A DNA stretch of 64,000 bases from Pycnococcus provasolii (GCA_938743325.2 OW568876.1:372001-436000), one strand, 5' to 3'. Positions 27,123-37,274 are shown, counted from the first letter of the stretch. Notes: generated from the letters alone by a model not told the origin. Made by a program: numbers and translations.

Positions 27123-29873
27123 ATGGGCGGCGCATGCGCATCGAAACAGGTGTCGGCGTCTTCGTCTTCACCGTCTTCACCGTCGGCGTCTTCACCGTCT
27201 TCAGCGTCTTCAGCATCTTCTTCACGTGAACCTCACATGGCGGCCAATAACGTTTCGTCCGAACGCCGTGTTTCGTTAAACAAGACTGTTAAGCCGCAGC
27301 CGCGACGCGGACTGCTTGGGATTCGTTCAGTTGGTCGTGCAGTCATGCGTCTCACCCTTGGAAGAATGCAACACACCGCCCAGAACCGCATTTCTCCGTA
27401 CGACACGTCGTCAACACCAGCTTCGCCCGTATCTACCGCAATTTCAAATGCCACCAGACAACTTAGGGAGAACGCCGCAGACATTCCGCCGTCTTCGTCT
27501 GCCGCAGCTGCTCTGCCACCGCCACAGTCGCCTTCTCGTGCTCCCTCGAAAGTCGTGCTCCCACCGCTCGAACCGTCTAAGTTGAAACCTCACTTGAAGA
27601 AATTAAGCTCAGAAGTATCGAATAAACCAGCCATTCCAAGCGCAGATATCAAGCGCACAAGCAGCACGCCGGTATCGCCAAGGCCGAACGACGGGCCGCC
27701 GTTCCCACGCGAAGGTATTTCTGCAAACTGGCTCAAGAGCTTCGTGAAGAGCAACCGAGCGCAGCTGTTCAGCTGGGTCAGCAAAGAGTACCTCAAGCCC
27801 GAGCACGGAGGCGGGGGAGAAGTGCAGGTGACCGCCGACACGCTCGACACGCACCGCGACAGGATTGCTGCGGCGGCAGCAGACGGCGACGGCAAACCTG
27901 TGACCGTTTCGTACACTCAAATTCCTTTCGAGGACATGACAACCGATAACGTCTGCTTCGCCATTGTGAAGCCGGAGACGGAGGAGCGACGGTGCTCCTA
28001 CACAGAATTCCTGGAAACGGAGCCAGGCTCGCCTCACGGCGCGCACGTAACACGGCAAGGCGGCCGCGGCTGGGTCGCGCCCGCAACTATGTTTATCAGC
28101 CACGCATGGCGGTACCGCTTCCTCGACGTCGCGGACGTGATCATTGACATGGTTGACGAAATGGACGATGCGAGCAGTGTGTACGTGTGGTTCGACGTCT
28201 TCACCGTGAACCAGCACCAGACGACCGTCGTCCAACCGAGTTGGTGGTACACAACATTTAAGGAAGCTGTGGGCGTCATCGGACACACCGTGCTGATCCT
28301 GCTCCCGTGCCTCGACCCCGTTCCACTGACACGCGCGTGGTGCATTTGGGAAATCCTCTCCACAATCGACGGTGGCGCTCTTCTTGACATTCGATTGCCA
28401 AAGGAGGAGCAGCTTCGATTCATAACATTCCTCGTCGAGCACGGCAGCAAGCAGGTGGTGAATGCGCTCGTGAAGATTGATGTCAACCGCGCCGAGGCAT
28501 GGAATCACAATGATCGCGACAACATTCTCAATGCAGTTCGGGAGTACCCAGGTGGCGCATCTGGTGTTAACAAAAAGATCAAGGACTCCATTCGCGAATG
28601 GATCTGCAAATCCACGGAAATTGGACTCGACCTGGTAAGTGCCGCCGATCGACCAACGTCGAAATTGCTGATGGACTGCACATCTCTGATGCAGGAGATG
28701 GGCCGCTACGAAGCTGCGGAGCCACTATTGGTGGAGGCTCTGGCAGGACGCCGTGCGGCTTTCGGTGAGAGCCACCCAAACACACTCGCGTGCATGAACA
28801 ACCTGGCAAACACATACACGGGACAGGGCAAGTACGATTTGGCGATCCACATGTATCACCTGTGCTTGAGACGCTTAGATGAATCCAGTTCAGATCTGGC
28901 AAAAGATGTTCGTGTCACCATGCTGAAGAGTGCGAACAACCTCGCATCTGTCATTTTGGAAAGGTATTCTCACCGCGCAGATGAGGCGGAAGATCTCCTC
29001 AATCTCGCGTTGTCTGGCTTGAAGCGTGAAGTGGGCCGCGAGGATCCTGCGACGCTGTCGGCCATGAACAATCTTGCGACGCTGATGCAAGGAAAGGGAC
29101 CTAGCCACTTTGCACAGGCGGAGTCACTCTACCAAGAAGCGCTTGAAATTTATCGCGAAACCGTTGGAGAAAATCATCCTTCTTGCCTCAACGTAATGAA
29201 CAATCTTGGTAATCTGCTGAAATCGGATGGATACTTGGAGGATGCGGAGGTATTGCTTCGCAAGTCCATGACGGGAAGAAGGCGCGAGCTCGGCGACAAG
29301 CATCCAGACACGCTCACATCCATGAACAACCTCGCGGTGCTCCTGAAGGATCTTAAGAAGTTCGACGAGGCTCTGCCACTCTACCGCGAAGCGCTTGAGA
29401 GCAAGCTAAGCGAGATTGGCTCCGAGCATCCAACCACGCTGACAACTATGAACAACCTAGCGGTCCTCCTCCTTAGGCTTGGTCAATTTGAGGAGGCAGA
29501 ACAGCTTGCTGTTCAAACTCTGGAGGGACGAAGACGCGTGCTCGGCAACGATCATCCGGACACGATCTCCACGATGCAGACTGCCGCCACGCTGATGAAA
29601 AGCGTTGGTAAGGTGAACGAAACGATGGAGCTCTACAAGGAGCTCACGGATTGTCGTAAGAAGCTTGACGGAGAGAAGAGCGAGAAGTATGGTGACGTGC
29701 TGAACAGCTTTGCCATCTTTTTGAAGTCGATCGATCGCTATGCGGATGCCCAGGCAAAGTTCACCGAGTCAGCGGATATCTATGCTATAGTTCTTGGGCA
29801 AAACAGCGACAAGGCAACGAGGGCGCGCGAAAGCGCATCGATCATGGAAGAGGCGTTGGCAGGTACAAACTGA
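27123..29873 (+). CDS. TIR-like domain plus kinesin-light-chain-type TPR protein
   Basis: A 916-residue protein. Residues 1-200 are low-complexity Ser/Pro, with a possible myristoylation start (MGGACAS). Residues ~320-470 resemble the TIR-like domain seen in algal and oomycete TPR proteins: FISHAWRYRFLDV, VWFDVFTVNQHQ, a WWYTTF segment, IGHTVLILLPC, and LTRAWCIWEI. From ~520 to 900 there are about eight tetratricopeptide repeats of the KLC/TPR_12 type (repeated xxMNNLAxL, AExLYxEALE, GxxHPxTL), a protein-interaction solenoid. The combination is typical of signalling or NLR-like architectures, but there is no NB-ARC domain. Substrate or partner is unknown. A telomere-like tract follows the stop. 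Confidence 0.75.
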   Translation: MGGACASKQVSASSSSPSSPSASSPSSASSASSSREPHMAANNVSSERRVSLNKTVKPQPRRGLLGIRSVGRAVMRLTLGRMQHTAQNRISPYDTSSTPASPVSTAISNATRQLRENAADIPPSSSAAAALPPPQSPSRAPSKVVLPPLEPSKLKPHLKKLSSEVSNKPAIPSADIKRTSSTPVSPRPNDGPPFPREGISANWLKSFVKSNRAQLFSWVSKEYLKPEHGGGGEVQVTADTLDTHRDRIAAAAADGDGKPVTVSYTQIPFEDMTTDNVCFAIVKPETEERRCSYTEFLETEPGSPHGAHVTRQGGRGWVAPATMFISHAWRYRFLDVADVIIDMVDEMDDASSVYVWFDVFTVNQHQTTVVQPSWWYTTFKEAVGVIGHTVLILLPCLDPVPLTRAWCIWEILSTIDGGALLDIRLPKEEQLRFITFLVEHGSKQVVNALVKIDVNRAEAWNHNDRDNILNAVREYPGGASGVNKKIKDSIREWICKSTEIGLDLVSAADRPTSKLLMDCTSLMQEMGRYEAAEPLLVEALAGRRAAFGESHPNTLACMNNLANTYTGQGKYDLAIHMYHLCLRRLDESSSDLAKDVRVTMLKSANNLASVILERYSHRADEAEDLLNLALSGLKREVGREDPATLSAMNNLATLMQGKGPSHFAQAESLYQEALEIYRETVGENHPSCLNVMNNLGNLLKSDGYLEDAEVLLRKSMTGRRRELGDKHPDTLTSMNNLAVLLKDLKKFDEALPLYREALESKLSEIGSEHPTTLTTMNNLAVLLLRLGQFEEAEQLAVQTLEGRRRVLGNDHPDTISTMQTAATLMKSVGKVNETMELYKELTDCRKKLDGEKSEKYGDVLNSFAIFLKSIDRYADAQAKFTESADIYAIVLGQNSDKATRARESASIMEEALAGTN

Positions 29874-29907
29874 TACGGACCAATCATTCGTGATCATTGT
29901 TTATAAA

Positions 29908-29927
29908 TTAGGGTTAGGGTTAGGGTT
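29908..29927 (+). repeat. Short telomere-like tract between convergent genes
   Basis: Three TTAGGG units 35 bp past the TPR gene stop. It is the only tract here at convergent 3' ends. Confidence 0.9.
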
Positions 29928-30061
29928 CAATTAGTAATTCAAACTGTTACAAATGCGCTGCTGTTGAATGGGGTCGACGGTGAATGTGAATGGTGTGAAT
30001 GAACGATGGATGGACAAAAGTAAAGTACATTCCATTACTAAAAATGAGCAAACTTAGGAGT

Positions 30062-32824
30062 CTATTGACCCATGATCTCGTCAAGCACCGCCATGCACAA
30101 GTCCTCAGGTGAAGGAAGCTCGTGCGTGGGAGTCGCGGAAATGAGCTCAGCGACGCCACCATTCTTGAAGTGAAATTGGGAGGATGGTGCAGACGCAGAG
30201 TCTGCCGCCGTCGCTGGTGCACTGCCTCGGGACAGAAGCGCCGCGAGCGTTGTCGCTGGCAACGGTTCTGATGCCTTGTTCGAAGGCAGCGTCGCGTTGG
30301 CCGCTGCAGGTGTTCCCAAGGCACGGGTAGCTTGCCCGTCGCCGCAGGCGATGAATTCTCGGTCTGCTGTCACGACAATCGCTTCTCCACCCATACTTTC
30401 GGGGAAGAGAAGCGCGTCAGCTGGAGAAGGTAGAGGCCAAGCTCGCGTGGGATAGCCACCTTCGAGCAAAGTTGTGCCACCTTCCAGCGTGCGGCCGTCA
30501 AAGGCTACGAGAGCGGCGCCAGCGCCAGCGCCAGCCTCCTCAGGAAGGTCCACGGCGGCATACAGCGTGCCGAAAGCATTGGTGCCAAGACTGGCCACGC
30601 CAATCTCCAGCACACACGCCCACGCCAGCCGTGCGGCGTCGAGCAAAAGCAGTGTCCCGCCCCCTCCCGCCTGCCTTGCCGTTGCCACGGCAACGCATGC
30701 CGAAACACCTGCCGCACCGCGGCAGAATGCCACGTGTGTTGGAATTGCGTCATTCGCGGGTAGTGGCACCGCGCCAAGGAGAGACGTCGCGGCATTGTGA
30801 GAAATGCCAAACAAAGCCACGCACGCACCCGCCGTGCTCGAGGAGTCGGCACTGCGAGGCGCCACCGCAAGAGCTGCCGCGCTGCCGTCGGAGGTGACTG
30901 CCAGAGCGTGTACCGGCTGCGAGCGATATCCCATGCGTGCAACGCATCGCCAAGGCGCATTTTGGTCAGGTGCTTGCTCGTGCGTGCTGGCAAATTTGAA
31001 TTGGCGCCGTGCGTACAGCGCGGAATCCTCGCTGGACATGCGCATCCACAGCTTCGCGTCGCCGTCCATGCTCGCGGTGGCGAAGCAGTGACGCGTTGTG
31101 CTCTTGCTTGGCACCGCGACAAGGCAAGTCGCCGCGGCAGCATGAGGTTCATCCGCAAGAGCGACGGGCTCGTACAGATACGGCGCATCTTCTTTGCCGC
31201 AACGTTGCCAGAATCGAAGCACATCCGCGGAGCCACCCTGAGGTCGCGCGTCAGGGTGCCGATCGATGGTTGCGAGCGCCTCGCCGTCAGCGGTGAAGGC
31301 GAGAAGCGCAACATGTGGCGAGAAGGTGGCCACAGCGCCAGCCGACGGCGTCCGAGACGCGGCATCGACGGCTCCGAACGCGGCGTCTTCGGTCCACACA
31401 GCGCCGCGCGGACTCACCGAGAGCATCCCCGCATGCGCATCATTTGTGACGTCCCAGAACTGCAGCGACGCGCTCGCGCTCGCGGTTGCGGATAGGGCAC
31501 CACACGCGAGTGCGACTACGACGTTCCCTGCCGTTCCCTTGTCGCTGCAGGGCATAAGTGCGGCTGTTGCGGCGGCACCGCCGAATCGACGAGTGCGCGC
31601 CAAAGCTCCAGAGCCGCGCACAACCGTCGATGGAGGCCAGACGGACGGTGCTGGCGACGGCGATGGCACCCGCACAGCTTCACCAATTTGCATGGCACCT
31701 ACATCGGCAATCAAGCCCGCGCCGTCAGCCATCCCAATGGCGAGACGGTGCGCACAATTCGCGTCGCCACATGACACGAGGCTGTTCAGCGGTGCGCCGA
31801 GCCTTGGAAGGAAGCGAGGGCGCACAGAGGCACCGACATCTGCAATGTTCCATAGCACAAGAACCGCCTCGGCTCCTCCCGTGGCGAGTACTCCAGGTGC
31901 GCCAGGCACGGCGCCGGGAACGAAGCTTGCACATCGCACGGCACTTGCATGCCAGTGCAGCGTTGTGCAAGAGTATGTGTCAAGAGGGTGCGTTGTGACA
32001 ACGTGACTTGGTGCCTTCGCCATCGCCGGGTCGGCGGCACCGGCGGCGGCGGCACCGGTGGCAGCGGTTGGCTGTGGCAATCCATGCCAGACGAGCACTC
32101 TTCCAGTGACGTCGCCGGCGGCGACGCGCTTGTCGTCTGCATCGATGGCGAGTGCCGTGAGCGCCTTGGTATGATGCAGTGTGATGTGCGACGTTCGCTC
32201 CGCCGCCAAGGTATCACACAGCACAACGGTCCGTCGGTCGACCCACCCGACGTATCCTCCTCGACTGCTCGTGACTACAATTTTGGCGACTTGTGCCGAT
32301 TTTCCGAGAATGTCACTCGCCTTGGGTTGCCTGAGGTCTCGACGCAAGATGCGTCCGGCACTACTGCTTGCCGCTGTTGACGACGGCGCTGCGCTTGCAC
32401 CACCACCGGGACCATCTGTTGCCTTGTGCACAGAGAGGTACACGACGCTTCCTCTTGCCGCGAGCATGGGGCACGCCATCGCCGCGATGGGCGCGCCAAT
32501 GTTTGTTGTTTTGAGGATGGATCCGTCCGTGACGTCGATAGTGAAGAGTAGTCCATTCGCCGTTCCAGCGAGTATTTGCGTTCGGTTCGGCGCGGGTGCG
32601 AGACATGTCGCGAGTGAGGGCAGGTTGACACGGCACACGAGCGACGAGGAAGACCCACTGACATTATGGGATGGCCCCGACGCATGTGACGGAACCAAGC
32701 CGTACACAGGAGCAACAGAGCTACTACTACTACTCCTGTGTACTTTAAGTAAGAATCCGCTAGGGGAAAGTAGGGCCAAGTATGCGCCATCGCACGTGTA
32801 TATGAACCGCATTTGATTCATCAT
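30062..32824 (-). CDS. WDR75: WDR75/UTP17 (NAN1)-like WD40 protein of the small-subunit processome
   Basis: A 920-residue beta-propeller protein. The start MMNQMRFIYTCDG at 32824 places the first blade at the very N-terminus, as in UTP17. WD-like blades include ALAIDADDKRVAAGDVTGRV, the family-typical LHWHASAVRCASFVP...GGAEAVLVLWN, and RFLPRLGAPLNSLVSCGDA. A second set of blades covers residues ~450-800. The C-terminal helix LPSPEDLCMAVLDEIMG corresponds to the conserved tail of WDR75. The yeast and human proteins belong to t-UTP/UtpA and act in nucleolar 18S pre-rRNA transcription and processing. Ala-rich insertions lengthen several loops. The assignment rests on the LHWH and FLPRLG signatures. 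Confidence 0.7.
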   Translation of the reverse strand: MMNQMRFIYTCDGAYLALLSPSGFLLKVHRSSSSSSVAPVYGLVPSHASGPSHNVSGSSSSLVCRVNLPSLATCLAPAPNRTQILAGTANGLLFTIDVTDGSILKTTNIGAPIAAMACPMLAARGSVVYLSVHKATDGPGGGASAAPSSTAASSSAGRILRRDLRQPKASDILGKSAQVAKIVVTSSRGGYVGWVDRRTVVLCDTLAAERTSHITLHHTKALTALAIDADDKRVAAGDVTGRVLVWHGLPQPTAATGAAAAGAADPAMAKAPSHVVTTHPLDTYSCTTLHWHASAVRCASFVPGAVPGAPGVLATGGAEAVLVLWNIADVGASVRPRFLPRLGAPLNSLVSCGDANCAHRLAIGMADGAGLIADVGAMQIGEAVRVPSPSPAPSVWPPSTVVRGSGALARTRRFGGAAATAALMPCSDKGTAGNVVVALACGALSATASASASLQFWDVTNDAHAGMLSVSPRGAVWTEDAAFGAVDAASRTPSAGAVATFSPHVALLAFTADGEALATIDRHPDARPQGGSADVLRFWQRCGKEDAPYLYEPVALADEPHAAAATCLVAVPSKSTTRHCFATASMDGDAKLWMRMSSEDSALYARRQFKFASTHEQAPDQNAPWRCVARMGYRSQPVHALAVTSDGSAAALAVAPRSADSSSTAGACVALFGISHNAATSLLGAVPLPANDAIPTHVAFCRGAAGVSACVAVATARQAGGGGTLLLLDAARLAWACVLEIGVASLGTNAFGTLYAAVDLPEEAGAGAGAALVAFDGRTLEGGTTLLEGGYPTRAWPLPSPADALLFPESMGGEAIVVTADREFIACGDGQATRALGTPAAANATLPSNKASEPLPATTLAALLSRGSAPATAADSASAPSSQFHFKNGGVAELISATPTHELPSPEDLCMAVLDEIMGQ

Positions 32825-33095
32825 ATGTGATATGTGCTGATATGGCGACAGCGACAATGACGGAGACGGAGACATATGCACACGAACACAACACGTGCAG
32901 TGGGCGCACCCGGGTGAAAGGTGGTTGGGTGGCGGCGGGTTTTGTTTTTTTCCCTTTTTTGGGGGGGCAGAAACAACGAAAACAAAAGGGAAAGAATAAA
33001 GTTCGGGTTTAACAAATCAAATGATTCGGGGTTGGTTTTCTCGTTTTTTTCATCTGTTGGTTTCGTGGTGGTTGAATAGTTGGTAGTGGTTGTGC

Positions 33096-33779
33096 TTACA
33101 AGCCGCTCACCGCCTTGTTGACGCCCGCGCTCCTCGCCCAACGCTCCAGCGCGCTCACCGCAACCACGTACGTGCTCTTGATCGCCTTCACGTCGCCGCC
33201 CGACCGAGCCGCGCTGCTCAGGTCGCCCAAGCCCTTGTACGCGGCGTCCAAGTCCGCGCCCGTGCTGACGCGCTGCGCGGCATCCTTGAACCGGCCGACC
33301 CAGTTTGCATCGCCGAGCAGGTCTGCGACCGCGCTCCTGTCGCCCTCCTCAAGCAGAGATCCCGCGCGGCTGAGCGTGTTGACGGTGTTCTGCACGACGC
33401 TGATCTCTTTCTTCAGGCCCGACGTCGCGAGACCCTCCTCCTTGAGGAAGTCCTTCTCGGCGCTCTTCTCACGCACGACGGCGTCCTTTCGCTTCATCAT
33501 CAATTTTTTTTTAAGTTCTTCATCCTCGTCGTCGTACTCTAGTATAGCGCGCGCGGGCAGAGGCGCGGCGACGGTGGCTGCGAACGAAGCCATCCCCACG
33601 ACTCCAGAGATGAGCGCACCACGGCGGTCCAGGAGGGGGACCTTAGGAGCAACCACGGAAGGACGTGAGGAGGAGGGTGGTGAGGATGAGGATGCACGCA
33701 CGGGGGCGACACGCTGACCCGACATCGATGATACATTAGCGGAGCTACGAGAGGGAGCAGATCCTTTCATCGCCATCAT
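33096..33779 (-). CDS. Thylakoid-lumen protein, MPH2/TL16.5-like
   Basis: A 227-residue precursor. Residues 1-~50 are a Ser/Arg/Val plastid transit peptide. LDRRGALISGVVGMASFAA...LPARA is a twin-arginine-type thylakoid-transfer signal ending in an AxA site. The mature part starts ILEYDDEDEE, as in Arabidopsis thylakoid lumenal 16.5-kDa protein (MPH2), and ends with a helical region (SALERWARSAGV) matching that family. MPH2 supports photosystem II repair under fluctuating or high light. MM at 33779 is chosen as start because the upstream frame lacks a sensible targeting sequence. It is divergent from the GT8-like gene with telomere-like repeats between them. Confidence 0.7.
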   Translation of the reverse strand: MMAMKGSAPSRSSANVSSMSGQRVAPVRASSSSPPSSSRPSVVAPKVPLLDRRGALISGVVGMASFAATVAAPLPARAILEYDDEDEELKKKLMMKRKDAVVREKSAEKDFLKEEGLATSGLKKEISVVQNTVNTLSRAGSLLEEGDRSAVADLLGDANWVGRFKDAAQRVSTGADLDAAYKGLGDLSSAARSGGDVKAIKSTYVVAVSALERWARSAGVNKAVSGL

Positions 33780-33960
33780 GATCCAACAAATGATAGCAAA
33801 TGAACGGGGGGGGTGAACGAGAAACAAAACAACGGTTTGCCACCACAAACAGCAAACTAAAAAAAAGAAAAGATGAGCTTCAGATTGATTATTGAGGGTT
33901 GTGTGATCCGGTATCCCCCCCCCCACCCAAGGCCCACCCCCATTCTGTCTCAAATTTTTA

Positions 33961-34028
33961 TAACCCTAACCCACGAACCCTAACCCACGAACCCTAACCC
34001 TAACCCTAACCCAGTAAACCCTAACCCA
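33961..34028 (-). repeat. Degenerate telomere-like tract
   Basis: Nine CCCTAA-related units, several with an ACG or AGT interruption, between the divergent MPH2-like and GT8-like genes. Confidence 0.9.
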
Positions 34029-34230
34029 ACGCCCTCCCTCCTCCTCTCCCTGCACGTGCTCCCAACACCCACCCCCGCTGGTTCCTTTCCTTTCCGGCCT
34101 TGCAATGCAAGGCCCTTGCAAGCCCTTGCAAGCTCACGTTGCGCGCCCATACCAAATATATCTCTTCATCATTCTCCAACAACACAACGTCAGTACAGGT
34201 CGGCTTGTTTCTTCTTATTATTATTGTTAC

Positions 34231-36171
34231 ATGGCCGCCTCTTCCGGGTCGCGGCCTGGTGGTTCGGCCTTAAAGTCACGGCAGTGTTTGATCTTCGCGA
34301 TTATTCTTGTCAACGTCACGTGGGTTTTTATTGTTGGCACGAAACAAACCATACGATACCACCGCGTTCCGCACCGCGTCGCCGACCTCGCGCACAGGAG
34401 ATTTCATATCAACACGGAAGGATGGGAACGATCGCCGCCGCCGCCACCACCTACGACCACGACCACGACCACGACCACGAAGACAACAACCACCACCACG
34501 GATCCCATGGCTTTCTACGAAAGACAGCACGTCGCCAATCCCAACACAGACAACCCTTTCACAAAACAAAAAAACTCAGCCATGGCAAAAGTTCAGGCGA
34601 AACTTGCTAAAGCGCGCATGAAGACGATGGTTGTGCACGCGCACGCGCACGAAATTGCTGAGCACTCCGCGCACAATATGGACCACCACTTTGACCCACA
34701 CAGTTTCGCGAACCTCAAACCGCTCGACAAGAGTGCGCACACCAGCAAACGGACTGACAAACTAATGTGCGCCGGCGACGAGAATGCCGTGCACGTCGCA
34801 CTCATCGTCGACGGTCCAAGCTGGTATGCCGCCGCCGCAGGCGCAGCCTACAGCTACCTGTACAACACAAAAAATCCCGAGCGCCTGCGCATCTACTTCG
34901 TGCTTCCCTACGAGTCGTGGGTAGACGGCGGCGTGGGCGGTCACCTCATGTGCCACGAGGCGAACCAGTATGTGGACAAATTTCCCGACGAGGCGTGCAC
35001 GACGACGACGACGAGGAGACGGCGGCAATACCATCGCCGTCGCTTGCATCAGGGAGGCGATATGCTTGAGGGCGATGTCACCGACGGAGGGGACGAGTTA
35101 CTCGCGTCGGCGGAGGAGGACATTGCGATCGACATGGCGGCAGATGACAGCTCCAATGCCGACATGGTGGTGGAAGAAGCATCCCCGGAATCTGGTGGTG
35201 GAGAGAATCCTCAGGAGGTGCAGCAGGAGGTGCAGCAGAGGCAGCGCAGCGCTGACGAGCCTGCACCGGCGATCATCCCATGCTCGCCCACCTCGCGGCA
35301 ACTTCAGGTGGTGCCCTTCGATGCGCGCAAATTCCCCACCCTGGAAGAAATCCCAGATGCCGGCAAGCATGGTCGCGTGGCTCTGCTATTCCTTTCCGAC
35401 CTGCTGCAGCCGCTCGGCGTCGAGGACGTTCTCGTTGTGCCCACGTCGGCCGTCGCCGAGATGGACGTCGTTGCAGCATACGAAAGAAGCTTTCCTCGTG
35501 GCACCGGCCGCGCCGAGCGCGCCATCACGCGCAGCGACGAGGGGAACTGCGCATCGTCGAACGACGCCTCGTTTGATTTCGACCAGCCAGCTGTGGCGAG
35601 CCTCGCTCGCGAGGTGCCAAGTTGCCTGAGTCCCGACGCGTGCCTTGCCGACATCGGCGTTGCGCGCCTGCACCTTCCAACGTTTGGGGAGAGCGGGGCA
35701 CGCCGCGAGGCTGAGGAGCTTGCGCGCCGCGCATGGATGTCGGGTGACAACACCGGCAGCCTTTGGCGCAGGTCAGCTGACAGCTACGGCGTCGACGTCG
35801 AGCGCGCTCTCGTGCTTGCGCTTTGCCGTGCGGAGGCTGACGCCATCTCCCGCAAGCGCAATTCTCTCGTGAATCAGGATGGCGACCTGTTTAGCGCGGA
35901 GGGATCTGCTCCACCGCCGGTGTCGTACGCGGGTCCATCGACGCTCCCTCGTGACATGGACGTGGTTCTGTACTACTCGGGCGTGAAGATGCAGGCGCGC
36001 GTTCCCCACGGCGCGATAATATTGCGCTGGCCTGGTCCCCCTTGGCCGTGGGAATTCGATCGAAACGGCGTTCATCCTTCGGGCGAGCACGGCTTGCACG
36101 TCGCGTTTCACGTGCACTGGTTCAAGTACCAGATGGGTAGCGTGTTTCAGAAGAACGCGAGAGGCGGCTGA
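34231..36171 (+). CDS. Type II membrane protein, divergent GT8-like glycosyltransferase
   Basis: A 646-residue protein from the ATG at 34231. A short basic N-tail and one membrane anchor (CLIFAIILVNVTWVFIVG, residues ~18-36) are followed by a Pro/Thr stem with a long Thr run, a usual Golgi enzyme layout. The VHVALIVDGPSWYAAAAGAA...NPERLRIYFVLPYE region resembles the start of GT8 transferases, and GAIILRWPGPPWPWE near the C-terminus resembles their HxxGxxKPW closing motif. A DxD metal-binding motif is not clearly identifiable. About 200 residues of low-complexity acidic/Gln sequence are inserted in the middle. The family call is tentative. Confidence 0.5.
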   Translation: MAASSGSRPGGSALKSRQCLIFAIILVNVTWVFIVGTKQTIRYHRVPHRVADLAHRRFHINTEGWERSPPPPPPTTTTTTTTTKTTTTTTDPMAFYERQHVANPNTDNPFTKQKNSAMAKVQAKLAKARMKTMVVHAHAHEIAEHSAHNMDHHFDPHSFANLKPLDKSAHTSKRTDKLMCAGDENAVHVALIVDGPSWYAAAAGAAYSYLYNTKNPERLRIYFVLPYESWVDGGVGGHLMCHEANQYVDKFPDEACTTTTTRRRRQYHRRRLHQGGDMLEGDVTDGGDELLASAEEDIAIDMAADDSSNADMVVEEASPESGGGENPQEVQQEVQQRQRSADEPAPAIIPCSPTSRQLQVVPFDARKFPTLEEIPDAGKHGRVALLFLSDLLQPLGVEDVLVVPTSAVAEMDVVAAYERSFPRGTGRAERAITRSDEGNCASSNDASFDFDQPAVASLAREVPSCLSPDACLADIGVARLHLPTFGESGARREAEELARRAWMSGDNTGSLWRRSADSYGVDVERALVLALCRAEADAISRKRNSLVNQDGDLFSAEGSAPPPVSYAGPSTLPRDMDVVLYYSGVKMQARVPHGAIILRWPGPPWPWEFDRNGVHPSGEHGLHVAFHVHWFKYQMGSVFQKNARGG

Positions 36172-36447
36172 GCAGTATCTGAGTCTATAGGGTGATACAG
36201 TCTACCAACATGTAAAAGAAGTCCCAAGCCAAGCCAGAAGATCCGTGGTAACTGCCTCCCAAGCCGGCCCACCTAGGCAGCCAGAGGGAGAGTGCCAGAG
36301 GGGGGTTGTTGTTGCGATCCCCGACCGATGCCAGGGAGAATAATTTATTGATGGATGGGTCCCCCCCCCATTTTCAATTTTTTCCATTTCCCATGTGATG
36401 TGATGATCGGCCAGTTCAGTCGGAATCCTTCTTGTGATCAGTCAGTC

Positions 36448-36495
36448 GGGTTAGGGGTTAGGGTTAGGGTTAGGGTTAGGGTTAGGGTTAGGGTT
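36448..36495 (+). repeat. Telomere-like tract upstream of the selenoprotein W gene
   Basis: Eight TTAGGG-type units about 150 bp before the selenoprotein W start, in the 477-bp interval after the GT8-like gene. Confidence 0.95.
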
Positions 36496-36648
36496 GTGAT
36501 CGGTCGGTGTTGGAGAAGGCCACGTCCTTCGAATCCTGACTCTGGATCTGGCCATCACCGCATCTCGGAGGCTGATTGATCGCGTCATTGTATGTTCCGA
36601 TCTCGGTTCCCCTCTTGCACTCCTTTCTTTTCCTTGAAAGCTCGTCTC

Positions 36649-36912
36649 ATGTCGTCGTCTGTATCTGTTGACTGCACGTACTGCGGTGCCTGAGGGTACA
36701 GAAGTAAGTGGGAGGCCATCTCTCACGCCATTCAAGCCAAGTTTCCCGGAAAGTGTGACCTGAACGGAACAGGCACGCGAGGGGCCACGGGATGCTTGGA
36801 AGTCTCTGTCAACGGAACGCTCGTGCACTCCAAGAAGAACGGTGACGGGTACGTCGACAGCCAGGACAAACTTCAGAAGATTTTTGACGCCATCGAAGAG
36901 GCGCAGAAATAA
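36649..36912 (+). CDS. SELENOW: Selenoprotein W (UGA = selenocysteine)
   Basis: Reading the TGA at 36691-36693 as selenocysteine gives an 87-residue protein, the usual SelW length. It starts MSSSVSVDCTYCGA, has Sec at residue 15 in the redox motif CxxU, continues GYRSKWEAISHAI and then has the typical GATGCLEV and LVHSKKNGDGYVD segments, ending at TAA 36910. SelW is a small cytosolic thioredoxin-fold redox protein. An in-frame ATG at 36592 would add 19 residues; the second ATG is preferred by family length. The 3' UTR carries a type II SECIS at 36995-37053. Standard gene finders would miss or truncate this gene at the UGA. Confidence 0.9.
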
Positions 36913-36994
36913 AATGAAACGTCTACAGGGTTGGGTGCGTGTGCAGGACGTCGCACCTTTTCAAAACGTTGCTTTCTGAGGAAAAAGAAATCAT

Positions 36995-37053
36995 GTGAAG
37001 AGTCTGTGCGCAAAAATGATACCCTGTAGGGTACCGAATGTGCAGATTCGGAG
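36995..37053 (+). promoter_or_regulatory. SECIS element, type II, of the selenoprotein W mRNA
   Basis: The 5' quartet TGAA (36996-36999) is followed by a 10-bp helix pairing 37000-37009 with 37040-37049 (GAGTCTGTGC with GTGCAGATTC, three G-U pairs). The conserved unpaired A run is at 37012-37016, a 5-bp helix III is TACCC/GGGTA (37020-37033), and the 3' quartet GGAG is at 37050-37053. The distance from quartet to AA is 13 nt. A lower helix can form from TTGCT and AGCAA on either side. It begins about 80 nt after the stop. Confidence 0.75.
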
Positions 37054-37274
37054 AACCGTTCTCAAAACAGCAAAGACATAGACGCGAAAAGGTACAACGA
37101 TGGCGGCACACTGGCAAGGTGGTCGGTGAGGTTCAACGGTAGAGTCCAAATATTTCTTTGGTGAATATTCTTTTATTTGTGTATATGGCAGTGTAGATAA
37201 AAGTAATAAAACGCATTTTGTCTTGTTTTTCGTTTTGGTTGGTAAAACTTTGGTATAGCTACATACTTGGCTCA

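Noticed and set aside
34231-35100. Poly-Thr and acidic repeats as evidence of a viral or mucin protein
   Set aside because: Low complexity only; membrane anchor and GT8-like ends give a better explanation.
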